From Mastigamoeba balamuthi (lineage: Eukaryota > Evosea > Mastigamoebida > Mastigamoebidae), in assembly GCA_902651635.1 (NCBI GenBank), contig CACRSC010000006.1:270530-334529 (forward strand): 64,000 nt of DNA, written 5' to 3'. The first letter of the stretch is position 1. Each line of letters starts with the position of its first letter. The position numbers and the translations under genes are program-made. This document shows, in pieces, positions 45,418 to 55,526 of the stretch. The notes under the pieces are model-generated. The model had not been told where the DNA came from, did no database searches, and saw nothing but the letters and a program-made list of their open reading frames with translations.

Positions 45418-45783
45418 GTGCACATCCCAGAGAGACGTCTGAGAGAGCTGAAGAGCTGGACGAAGGCCGAGCTGATCACATACCTTAAGGAGACTCTGGG
45501 TGCCTCTGGGAGTGGCAACAAGGACGTCCTCATTCGTCAGATTCTGTCGCACGAGGGTCCTGCTGCCCAAGCTGTGGCTGGGTGCCTGCGAGCATTCCTG
45601 TTCAAAAAGGCCACTGGACGCCTCCCACAGGTTGCCCTGTACAAGTTGCTCTTCAACTTCGTTGACAGACTTGATGTCCTGCTTAGCTACAAGCTGCCAT
45701 TCTCTTGCCATATACATTACTTTCTGCCCCTGCTGCAAGAGGCTACTAGAGAGTATAGGCCACTAATCTTGAGTTTGTTGTAG
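45418..45783 (+). CDS. SAP-domain-like open frame downstream of piggyBac
   Basis: A 121-residue open frame begins with a SAP-like helix-turn-helix (RLRELKSWTKAELITYLKET, then SGSGNKDVLIRQIL), a DNA/chromatin-binding motif. It then continues with FLFKKATGRLPQVALYKLLF and RLDVLLSYKLPFSCHIHYFL. There is no obvious upstream ATG. It could be the C-terminal part of the piggyBac protein, another transposon gene, or a host fragment. Confidence 0.4.
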   Translation: MHIPERRLRELKSWTKAELITYLKETLGASGSGNKDVLIRQILSHEGPAAQAVAGCLRAFLFKKATGRLPQVALYKLLFNFVDRLDVLLSYKLPFSCHIHYFLPLLQEATREYRPLILSLL

Positions 45784-45879
45784 CTGCAATTGTTGAGTGG
45801 TTAAGTGTGACACTTACAAGTTACCTATCCGTGGTCTTTCAGGGCTACAATAATGAATAGGAGCTGATCACATGAAAGG

Positions 45880-47673
45880 ACATCATCCTATTTCCAATGC
45901 TGGACAACGCTGAGCACTATGAGGAGTACATGTGTGGTCACGTCAACTACAGGGCATCTAACAACATCATGCTCACATCCATCATGGCTGATAATGTCTC
46001 TGTGGGGAAGAACACATGCACTGAGATCATGGGCAAGCATGACACAGTGTGGTGCCTCTTGCATGTCCTGCAACTGATTGTCAAAGATCTTGTCAAGGTC
46101 AAGGGCATGGACTACTCCATCATTATCAAGTGTGTTAAGATGTGGGCCATGATACTGCATTGTCACATCAAACTGTGGGACTTCATCAAGGCCAAGCTCA
46201 AGAGGAAGAAAATGCACTTCAGATTATCACTTGATATTCAGATCCTTCCATTGAAGTTGTCTCATTGAATACCATATCAATCACATTTACATGCTGTAGC
46301 AGATTCAGTTCTGCTACACACTGCTATGCAAGCTCTGCTACATAGTATAGCAGAAGTGAATCACAGCAGCAGTGTATAGTGGAGCCTGTATCACTGTGCA
46401 TAGCAGAATGAGGTCTGCTACACTGCACAGTAAAGTCTGTATAGTGATTTGCATGTAGTGAAGGCAGTTTCACTACACACACTGTCACACAGGGTCTGCT
46501 ACACTGTGTAGTGAATGTATTTATGTAGCAGCACATAGCAAAAGGTCCACTACACACTAGTACACTCTAGGGTCCACTACACTGTGTAGTGGAAGGTGCT
46601 CTAGTGCTCCTTATCTGTCTGTGATAATGGTGAGACCCATTGTATCACAGATAGGGCAGTGGACCAAGGTCAACTTCCATCTCTGTTCATGAAGAATACT
46701 GATAGGTGCCTCTCAGATCTCTAAGGCACCTGCTTGTTAACAGTCATCCTCTTCTCAGGCACCTGCTGGTCCACAGTCATTCTCTTCTCAGGCACCTGCT
46801 AGTCCTCAGTGATCTCTCTCCCTACTCTTCCCACTCAAACGTTTTCTGCTGCCCTGGGCTCCTCTTCTCTAAAAGCAAAAACATGACCTGCCTGCCCTTT
46901 TGATGGCAGTTAACAACTGTTGTTTATTCAATTGATGTAGGTATGGAAGGGTCCCCCCTTCACAGTGGCATGTAGTTCATTCATTGTACTATGCACTGCT
47001 ACAGCAGGGTCCGCTATGCACTGCTACATTGCTTGATGTGACACAGTGAAAGACCAGTGAGTGAAAGATCATTCCAGTGGTCTCTCATGACTCAGTATTG
47101 GCAGAGATCATATGCTACCTTGAATACCATGAGAAGAATAGGGACTTTATTACAGCTGAGTTCAGCAAGGTCAAGTCAGGCCAGTTCCTAAGTAAAATCA
47201 CAGAGTGGTGGCCAAAGAAGCATCCCAGTCTGTGCCCTGCTGTCTACAGAGTAGCAAAGGCACTTCTCACTATCCCAGCAACATCACAGTCCTGTGAGCA
47301 TGCTTTCTTTGCAGCTGGCTTCCAGTTCTCACACTATAGGCAGACATTGAAGCCCGAGACACTCAAGGCACTGTGTTTCATCTGTGAAAACAGGAAACAA
47401 TAGAGATGATGTCTTCTTCGATCTGATCATTGAGAAGGCTTGTAAGATTGCAGAGGAGCAGTATGGTATCAACTTTCTTAACTACACATTAATAGAGCCT
47501 ATCAAAGAAATGAGTGAATAAATAAATACAGACATGATAAGAAAAACTGTAATAGGTGTAGATTATGGAATTTGCATGGAAATAAGATATGAATAGTGAT
47601 TACTTTTCTGCAACTGAACTATTCAATATTCATAATCTGAGGGCACAACTATTCATTCAGTTGCCGAGCCCTA
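45880..47673 (+). mobile_element. hAT-family element, interrupted by a repeat block
   Basis: At 45890-46270 a segment reads LTSIMADNVSVGKNTCTEIM and HDTVWCLLHVLQLIVKDLVK, typical of the hAT core (DN...H..WC..H.LQL). At 47075-47403 the hAT C-terminal dimerisation region appears: WWPKKHPSLCPAVYRVAKAL, LLTIPATSQSCEHAFFAAG and YRQTLKPETLKALCFICEN. Between them lies ~0.8 kb of tandem-repeat-like DNA (46275-47060). The right end may be at about 47673, where the reverse complement reads TAGGGCTCGGCAACTG, an Ac-like hAT terminus. I did not find the matching left end. Confidence 0.65.
46275..47060. repeat. Repeat block with 'TAGTG/TGCTACAC' units inside the hAT element
   Basis: Imperfect units such as CTGCTACAC, TAGCAG and GTAGTG repeat at 46300-46600, and a CACCTGCTnGTnnnCAGT unit repeats at 46720-46815. 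The block at 46970-47045 is nearly the same as one at 5040-5128. Confidence 0.65.
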
Positions 47674-47978
47674 CTGGGGAGCACTCTCTGTGTTCGGCTC
47701 CGCCATGGCACCGCCCCTCTGAAAGACTAAAAGTCAAATGAACTACAGTTTGATATTTGTAAAGGGTAGAAAAATCACTTTGTTCGTGCTCCTGTGCTCT
47801 CCGACCAGCGGAAAGTCTGAATGGCAACACGCCGCACAGGCAACTTCGGGTGGGCGAGGCACCAGGTCTCGCTCACAGCACCACGCTCCTCGTAGAAAAC
47901 TAGAGACACTTGACAAGCACTTACGGCTTTAAATGATACAAATTCAATTGCTTTCCGCCCGGCACCTCCCGATTCCCG
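47674..47978. other. Intergenic stretch
   Basis: Between the hAT terminus and the stop of the coiled-coil gene. Nothing recognised. Confidence 0.4.
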
Positions 47979-48821
47979 TCACTGGCCCAGCAGCTGCGGC
48001 TCCGGCTGTGAGGGGTCCGACAGCGCCTGCAGCTGCTCGATCTCCCTCCGCAGCGCCCTGGCCCTCGCGCGCAGCGCCGCGTGCTCCCTGGCGACCTGCG
48101 CGAACCCCATGCCCGCGCTCTCGTACTCGCGCAGCCGCCGCCTCGCCTCCCCCTCCCGCTCCCGCGCCTCCTCGCGCTCGCCCTCTGCGCGCCGCCGCAT
48201 CTCCTCCAGCGCGTAGACCGCCCGCGGGTCGCTCGCGTACGCGCTGTCCAGGGCCCTGGCGCGCTCGAGGGCCACGCGGCCCCCCGCCGCCCTCGCCTGC
48301 GCGGCCGCCAGCTCGACGCGCGCGGCCCCGGAGCCCTCGGACGCCGCCGCCGCCCCCAGCGCCTCGACGAGGGCCGCACCGGCGCCGGCGCACGCGGCGC
48401 TCGCCGCGCGCCAGGCCCCGCGGGCGCGCAGCTGCTCGGCGGCGCAGGCCTCGCGGGCGGCGCGCAGGGCGCGGGCCGAGGGCGGGGCGCCCGCGGGGCA
48501 GACGCGGCGCAGCGCCTCGAGGCGGCGCTCCACGCGGGACGCCACGTCGGCTTCCAGCGGTTCCGAGCCGCGGGTGGCGGCGGGAAGGGCGGGAGGGGGG
48601 AGGCCGGGGAAGTCGCGCAGGAGGCGGGCGCTGTCGAGGGCCGCCAGGGCCGCGCGGGCGCGGTCGGGCGCGGGGTCGGGGACGAGGCGCAGCGAGTTGG
48701 AGGCGGCGCAGGCCAGGAGCTCGTCGCGCAGCACGCTCCAGCCGTACCACTCGCCGCGCGACGACTCGAGGGCGGCCTCGGCGTCGCTCAGCTCCGCCAG
48801 CGCGCGCGACAGCTCGTCCAT
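47979..48821 (-). CDS. Ala/Arg-rich coiled-coil protein, possible augmin subunit HAUS4
   Basis: Single exon, 280 residues, mostly alpha-helical and rich in Ala, Arg and Glu, with heptad-like stretches (MRRRAEGEREEAREREGEAR). Near the C-terminus the pattern EYESAGMGFAQVAREHAALR resembles the end of HAUS4-type augmin subunits (Y-E-x-x-G-x-x-F...REY), but the preceding part has no clear anchor. Augmin recruits gamma-tubulin to existing microtubules. The assignment is tentative; another coiled-coil structural protein is equally possible. It is divergent from the TRP-channel gene, with about 135 bases between starts. Confidence 0.4.
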   Translation of the reverse strand: MDELSRALAELSDAEAALESSRGEWYGWSVLRDELLACAASNSLRLVPDPAPDRARAALAALDSARLLRDFPGLPPPALPAATRGSEPLEADVASRVERRLEALRRVCPAGAPPSARALRAAREACAAEQLRARGAWRAASAACAGAGAALVEALGAAAASEGSGAARVELAAAQARAAGGRVALERARALDSAYASDPRAVYALEEMRRRAEGEREEAREREGEARRRLREYESAGMGFAQVAREHAALRARARALRREIEQLQALSDPSQPEPQLLGQ

Positions 48822-48955
48822 TGCGCGGCTTCTTTTTTTATTTATTTTGGCGCGAATATCTACAGCGGAGAATCTGCGCTGTGGGAGAAGATGCGCGTAT
48901 CTCCTGGGTGATCTGCGGGTTCTATTTTAGTCTTGCATACCCTGGACGGCACTCA

Positions 48956-51900
48956 ATGTCGCGGATCGCACCGGCTCCTTCAGCGCCCACCCCACCACTG
49001 GGGAGGGAGCTTAGCAGCGACGACCCGCCACCAGCTGTCATCTGGCGAGGCTCCACTCCTGCCCCCGGTGCGTTGCACCGGCCGACCGTCCCAACAGATC
49101 AGCGATGGCGATGCTGGCCCTATTTTTGCATCCATTCCACTTCACTCGGTCCTCTACAGCCTTGCTGCTGACCTCACCGCTGTGAATGACCGCCCAGAGG
49201 AGCTTGACGGGGACTTCCAGGCGTCGGACGAGGGCAGTGCCATCGACTACGGTACCCCAGCACCGGCCAGCGCCCAGCCACTGACCACCCGGGCGCAGGG
49301 GCCACCTTCCACTGCGAGCGCGGCCACATCCTCACCGAGGCCGACTCGGACAAGCACACGCTGTGCGACCAGTGCTTCAAGCTGTGCGCTGCCGTCGCAC
49401 CCAGCAGATGCCTCTCCCTCTGCTCGCCCGTCCAGTGACAGTTGTTGGTCTCCGCACGCAGCGTCGCCGACGGGAAAGTGCACACGTGCCTCAAGTGCTC
49501 CTACGTCCTGTGCCACGCGTGCAGCGTCGCCAGAGTACGCGCCTCCCTCCCCCCGGGGTCCGCGGCCCCTCTCCCAGCTCACACCGGGGCAGCTGGCGTC
49601 GGAGATGAGCAAGGGGGTCGAGAGGCTCGAGCGCAACCTGCAGGAGATCAGCGACAAGAGGTGCTTCAGCTGCCCCGCGGGCCACCCGCTCGTCTTCGTC
49701 AGCCCCGCGGGCGCCCAGGAGGCCATCTGCGCGCGCTGCAAGGACCGCCGCGTGCCCCCGGGCCTGCGCTGCGAGACGTGCTCCAACTTTCAGCTCTGCA
49801 CAACGTGCCTGCTCGTCGAGGCCGAGGACTCGGCGCGGGGCGGCTCTGGCGAGCAGCCCGACGAGGCGCTCGTCAAGCGCTACTGGGGCATCAAGTGCAT
49901 GAGGCACAGGAGGCGCGCGACCGTCACGATCCTCGACGGCAAGGAGCTCTACTTTGACTTCTTCTGCATCATGTGCAAGCGCGGGCTGCTCGAGGAGGAC
50001 CCGGGGGACCCCATCCAGGAGGGCGAGACGGTCGTCATGTGCACGGTCCCGCGGTGCGAGCTCGCGCTGTGCAGGAGGTGCTCGGACGCGCTGGTCCGCA
50101 CGCGGCTCGTGGCGTCGCGCGTGCACCCGACCAGGATGGACTTCACGCGCACGGACCTCTCGGTCGAGGTCGGGCGCTACCCGTTCATGTGCACGCTCTG
50201 CGGCGTCTACTACAGGCCTGACCCCGAGACCAACGAGCCCCTGGTGTGGCTGTCGGACGAGAAGACGTGCTTCACCATGTGCATCAAGTGCATGGCCGAG
50301 GACAGGATCATGAAGTGCACGGCCTCGGTCTCCGGGGCGCCCGTCGCGGACCAGTTCCCCAACTACTCGCAGTGGGAGGCGTTCGCGACCAAGCAGGAGA
50401 GGCTGTACGAGAAGGACTTCAGGGTGACGTCGATACTCGACACGCCGAGCCTCAACACGGGCGAGGTGGCCTTCAGGGAGCTGGAGCTCAAGGTGCACCT
50501 GCTCGGCAAGATGCCCATGCCCATCGTCTACGAGGTCGAGGTCGCGCTGGCAAGGAAGGAGCTGCTCAAGGACTTTGACCCGCTGCTCAGGAAGCTGCTC
50601 ATGCACTCCAAGTGGCCCCTGCACACGGCGATGCGCCTGTTGAACCACGCGCAGAAGTGCAGGGACGCGTACGACCAGACAGCGGCGATCTGGACCACGC
50701 AGGTCGAGCACCTGCAAAAGATCACCGTCGAGATGATCGAGCACTTTGACGAGCCCGGCTACCTCAAGAACGTCATCATGGACCCCCGCCCAGGCGACCA
50801 GGAGCCCCCCACGTGCGCATCCCGCACATCGCAATTCAATTCGCTCCATCCGTGGATCCAATCCAACCGACGCAGGTCCATCTTGGAGCTGGCGCTGGAG
50901 GCGGGCCACACCGAGTGGCTGGCTCACAGGGCGGTTCAGTCGGTGGTCATGCAGAAGTGGGAGTCGCCGCTGCGCACCGACGAGAACACCGACGCGGCGA
51001 CCTTCGTGATCACGAGGGTTGCACTGTGGTTCTGCGCCGTGCTGATCACTTTCGCCAACAAGATCACCAGAGGGCGCGTGGGCCAGTCGCTGCCGACGAT
51101 ACAGGCGCGGCAGAAGCACCCCGTCACGACGCTGTACACGGTGGAGCAGGACAAGACGCAGATGTCGCTGCTGGACTTTTTCTCCATGTCGCCCAAGACG
51201 GCGTTCTTCCTCTCGTTCCTGTTCTATATGGCATTCCTCGGGCAGGTCAGCTACCAGGCCTCGCGGACCACACGCCCCCACTTCGAAGTGTGGGACATCG
51301 TGCTGTCGATACACATCTCGGGGCTGGTCCTCGTCGAGTTGATCCAGCTGGCCAAGAGGGGGTTCGACTACTTTGAGAGCATGTGGAACTACTTCGACAT
51401 CATTCACCTCACGACCTACATCGCCGTGCTATCAATCAAGCTCTCCTCGTCGCTTGTCCACAACAGCGAGACAAAGACGAACCTCATGATCGGCTACGAT
51501 TGCCTATTCGCCGCCGCCGTGTTCATGACGTACACTCGCGGCCTCTACGTCTTGCTGCCGTTCCAGCGCATCGGGCCCATGCTGGTCAGCTTCGGCCGGA
51601 TGCTCAAAGACGTCTCCACGTTCATCGTGCTGGCACTGGTCGTCATCATCGCGTTCTCGTTCTCGCTCTCGATCCTCTACAACAATTCTGGCAAGCCGTA
51701 CATTCAGACCGGCAGCACCGAGGAAGTCGTGCCCGAAGACCCGTCAGACATGTGGCGCCTGAACCTCTTCTTCAAGGTCTACAAGACCTTCCTGTTCGGT
51801 ATCAACAACATGCCCAACTTCGATCCCTACGAGCTCGACGGGGGACGCATGATCCTCACGATCATCTTCATCTTGGCCTTCATGGTGGTCACTACTATCG

Positions 51901-52467
51901 GTACTTGCCCCTCGTCCGTCGGCGGCGCTCTCCTGACACATGTGATTCTCTACAGTTCTCGTGAACCTGCTGATCGCCATCATGAACAACACCTACTCGA
52001 CGATCATGGAAAAGGCAGACCATGAGCACAAGGCTCACTTCTGCAGCGTGGTAGAGGAGTTCAGCAAGACGTCACCGCTCCCTCCGCCCCTAAATCTGGT
52101 CACCGTGGTGGTCATCCCCATCTCGATCCTCATAGCCCGCGTGATGCGCGCTGCCCCGAGCTGGTTCTGCGGCTGCTGCTACTGCTCGTGCCTGGGCTCC
52201 CAGTGCTTCCACGATGTGTCTCCCTGGAGCAACCCCGCACGCGGGCTGTTCTGCCTGAGCGTCCACAGGCACACGACTTCGTTCCTGACGGTGAAACGTC
52301 TCGCCAAGGCATGCGTTGCCGAGGCTGCGGTCTACGACAAGCTTCATGGATGGCTTCAGGATCGCCTTCTCAAGGCTCGTGACGACGAGGAGGAGGAACT
52401 CAAGGAGCTCATCGATAAGCACACAGCTGAGATTTTTGAGCTTAGCAAGCAGGTTGCCATGAACTGA
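48956..52467 (+). CDS. TRP-type cation channel with an N-terminal multi-zinc-finger region
   Basis: Likely start at 48956 (MSRIAPAPSAPTPP), several introns, stop at 52467. The N-terminal half is Cys-rich: a GHILTEADSDKHTLCDQC segment (about 49310-49370), CLKCSYVLCHAC (about 49490), then CPAGHPLVFVS, CARC, CETC and CTTC (about 49670-49810), CIMCKRG, CRRC and CTLCGVYYRPD, giving several RING/ZZ/treble-clef-like modules. The C-terminal half is a six-helix Ion_trans domain: AFFLSFLFYMAFLGQVS, IHISGLVLVELIQLA, YFDIIHLTTYIAVLSI, IGPMLVSFGRMLKDVSTF, FIVLALVVIIAFSFSLS and, across the 51901-51955 intron, VLVNLLIAIMNNTYSTIMEK. It ends with a TRP-box-like stretch, a hydrophobic segment and a short acidic coiled coil. 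TRPC-like motifs dominate. Start and upstream exons are uncertain. Confidence 0.75.
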
Positions 52468-52510
52468 TGCTATTCTCTGTATTCATAACAGTGTGACACA
52501 CTCAGCATTG

Positions 52511-53827
52511 TCATGAGTGATGAGCTTGGTCAACGCTGTTGGGCTTCCGCAAGTCTAGTTGCGGGTGGGCCGCCATGAATGAAGCAACGGCACTCCTCAG
52601 GTTGTACTTGCTGATGTGCGCGTCGACGAGGGCCGTCTCCAGAAGCGGCAGCACGGTGGTAATGTACGCATAGGCGAATGCGGGGTGCGTCACGCGCATC
52701 CCGAGGTTGTAGTTGCGACGGGCCCTCCCCCTGAGGTGCACAAACGCCAGCTCGTGCGGGCGTCCGAGGCGCCCGCCGCGGCCGCCAGAGCTGCCGGGGA
52801 CAGCCGTGAGGCTGTACGTGACGAAACGGTCCGAGATGTGGTTGACGCTCCCCGGCGCCACGGAGCGCTGGTTGTACGAGATCACGTCGTCCCACTCGGC
52901 AATGTGCAGAGCGTCAGCGTCCGGGGCGTCGTCGTCAGCGGCCTCGTCGAAGTTCTCGGAGCGGAAAATGGAGGCGGCGTCCGGGCGAGGCATGTAGGCG
53001 AGCACGTCGACGAAGTCTCCGACGGAGAGGTGCGGGTTCGGGACAAAGAACGCTGAGTCCGCGGTCCTTGCCACAGGGCACCTAGAGTGAAGAGGTGGTG
53101 AGGGAAACTCTAAGCCAGGGAAGCGGCGTTTGGCCCGGTACCTTGACAAAGGCCAGGTCCGGGTGGTAGCCGTAGATCCTCTGGTCCGGGGCGTCGGGGT
53201 ACACGTCGAAGCGCGAGTGTACGGTCTCCTTTGGGAACAGAGCTTGATCTCCTCCGCGGCAACCAGCGTCGGGCCGCACTCGTACTTAGCGTTCAGGAAC
53301 CACGTGAGGGGCACGCTGCTGCGCATCTCGAGCGTGTGCTGGGCCCCAACGTAGATCGTGCCGTTCCCCTCGATCTTGATGGGGGGAAGAGACCTGTGAG
53401 ACGAGACGGGAGGGCGTGCGGCGACGAGCGGGGAAACTAATGAGGGCATACGGGCGGGGTCAGCGGCGTCCACGTCGAGTACAGGACGACGTCGCCGGAG
53501 CGCGTCAGCGCGGCGACGCCACTTGCGCAGTTGAGCAGGTTAGAGTAGCGCGGACTCTCCTTGGCGAGGGCGAACTCCTCGTCCGGGTCGCCGGGGTACA
53601 CGATCCACTTGGAGACAAAGTTGATCTGGGCGAAGGGGCACGTCAGAGCGCGCCAACATCCCGATCGTCGGCGCGCGGCAAAAGAGAACCTCGAGCGCCT
53701 CGCTTGACGGGGAAGGCGCGGCGCCAGCGCCCCCCCCGTGGGCGTTATCCACGACTACCGCCTTCTCCGTCTCCTCGGGCAGCGAGACTTCCTCTGTCGG
53801 GTCCTGGGTGGGACTGACGAGTTCCAT
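52511..53827 (-). CDS. Unknown multi-exon protein
   Basis: Likely start at 53827 (MELVSPTQDPTEEVSLPEET). An intron (GTTCTC...CAG) is followed by an exon with INFVSKWIVYPGDPDEEFAL and GVAALTRSGDVVLYSTWTPL, then IEGNGTIYVGAQHTLEMRSS with VPLTWFLNAKYECGPTLVAA. At about 53245-53260 the frame seems to shift to ETVHSRFDVYPDAPDQRIYG, and after a short intron it returns to VARTADSAFFVPNPHLSVGD, ending DLRKPNSVDQAHHS. Whether the shift is a sequencing error or a small intron is unclear. The fold looks beta-rich and soluble. No family recognised. Confidence 0.5.
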
Positions 53828-55526
53828 TCGCTTGTTCTTTTCTGTGAGAACACTCACACGATCAACTGATCAACTTCATAACCAAGTGGATCGTTTCCGC
53901 GGGACAGAGGCGTCTGAGACCTCAGGAAGCTGGCGGAGCTGCACAAGCTCTCACAGCGACTGGGTGAACAACATGACACAGTTTGTCAACAAAAGCTGTC
54001 CTTAGAGAGGAGCTTCAACGGTACTCTAACTGTGAGTAAGATGCCAGCGGGGAGTGCCTAGTCATGAATATTAGGCACAAGGGCAGCATCAAATGAGAAG
54101 TCATTGACCCTGTGGGCAGCAGCCTGATCGCGGCTCCGAGAACCACAATATGAAATATGATCTCTGGAACCCGGAGCTCCATCAGTTCCTTGTCATCGTG
54201 TGCTCAAGCCTTCCAGGCTGGCCATGGATGCCCTGCTCTCCTGGCAGAAAACGCATGAGCCCTGGCCTGCCGACGTGCAAGCGCGCGAATCAGCAGAGCC
54301 TCGACGTGCACAGAGGCACAGACGACGGACGACAGCGCCGCGGTGCTGTTAGAGCCCTGCACCCCCGTGATGGACATGAGCTCCCACCACTGGCTGACAA
54401 GGGCGAGCACCTGAGTAAGTGTACACAAGCAACCTCCGGTGAACTCAGTGTCCCTTCCAAGTGTGAGTGTATGCCCGTTCAAGGACTGCCTGAACTCGGC
54501 ACTCTCAGTGCGGGTCGAGAGGCATATTTAAAAAGCAAAAGCTAATCGATGTGCTCTGTCTGGATTGAGTCCATCGGGGAGCCACCCCAGCTCCCAGTTT
54601 GCGTTCAGGGCACTGGGAAGCCCTCTTCCAGTTTGGGGCAAGGGTACTGGGACCTCTCCAGCTTTGTTTGGAAGGGCCCTGGGGAGCCCTCTCCAGTTTG
54701 GGTGAAGGGCACTGGGGGAAGCCCTCTCCAGTTTGGGCGTAAGGGCACTGGAGAGCCCGCTCTGCTTTGATTTGGTTTCTGGTCTTTGGTTATGCGCTCG
54801 CCTCCAAGTCCTGGATGCCTTGTGGGGCGGAGCTGTGCCAGGGGATGCCGTGCATGCGGACGGCACCCAACCGGAAGTTGATTGAGGGCATTGGTTGTTG
54901 GCCCTGTGGCTTGGGTCTGATACTCCCAGCCGCCCTGTGATCGTGTCAGCAGAGGGCTGTCCTGGTGATGGAGACGCCGGGCGCCACACCCAACCACACT
55001 TGTATCAGGAGGCCGTGGTCTCTAGCCCCCGGGCCGGTCTCTTGAGACTGCGACCCATCCTAAACAGCCCCAATCTCGGGTACAAGCAGGCGGGGGAAAA
55101 CGAAACACGTGACCCATTATGGGACCCTCCCCTCACCATTCCCCACCCCGCCGCTTCACGAGGACCACTTTTGGGGGATGGGCTAAGTTCAAAGGGAATG
55201 CCGATGGCCACCAGGCGGGGGAGGCTCTGGTCGCGGTCCGCGGGATTGAGATTTTCCCGCGCGGGCAGATTTTTCTCCCCAGAAAAACCGAACCTGAGCC
55301 ACCGATACCCGCAGCGAGACAACGTGTATCCATCGCAGCCTGCTGTGGCGTCAGGAGGTGCAAATCATCGAGTGTAAACTGGAACGGAGCCTCTGCGTGG
55401 GCCTTGCCCCGCAGGGTACCGGAAACTGAGTGCTCACCAACCACGACTCCGCGTTTCCTTCCCAGACAAGGACAAAGACCCCCCCCAGGCGGGCAGGCTA
55501 CTGCGTGAATGCTGTCTATGTTGCCT
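53828..55526. other. Intergenic stretch containing a minisatellite
   Basis: About 1.7 kb without a recognisable gene; short open frames lack domains. Holds the tandem repeat at 54608-54770. Confidence 0.5.
54608..54770. repeat. Minisatellite, ~5 copies of a ~34-37-base unit
   Basis: Units run from GGGCACTGGG through CCCTCTCCAGTTTGGG to AA and repeat imperfectly about five times, e.g. 54608, 54643, 54674, 54708 and 54745. Confidence 0.75.
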
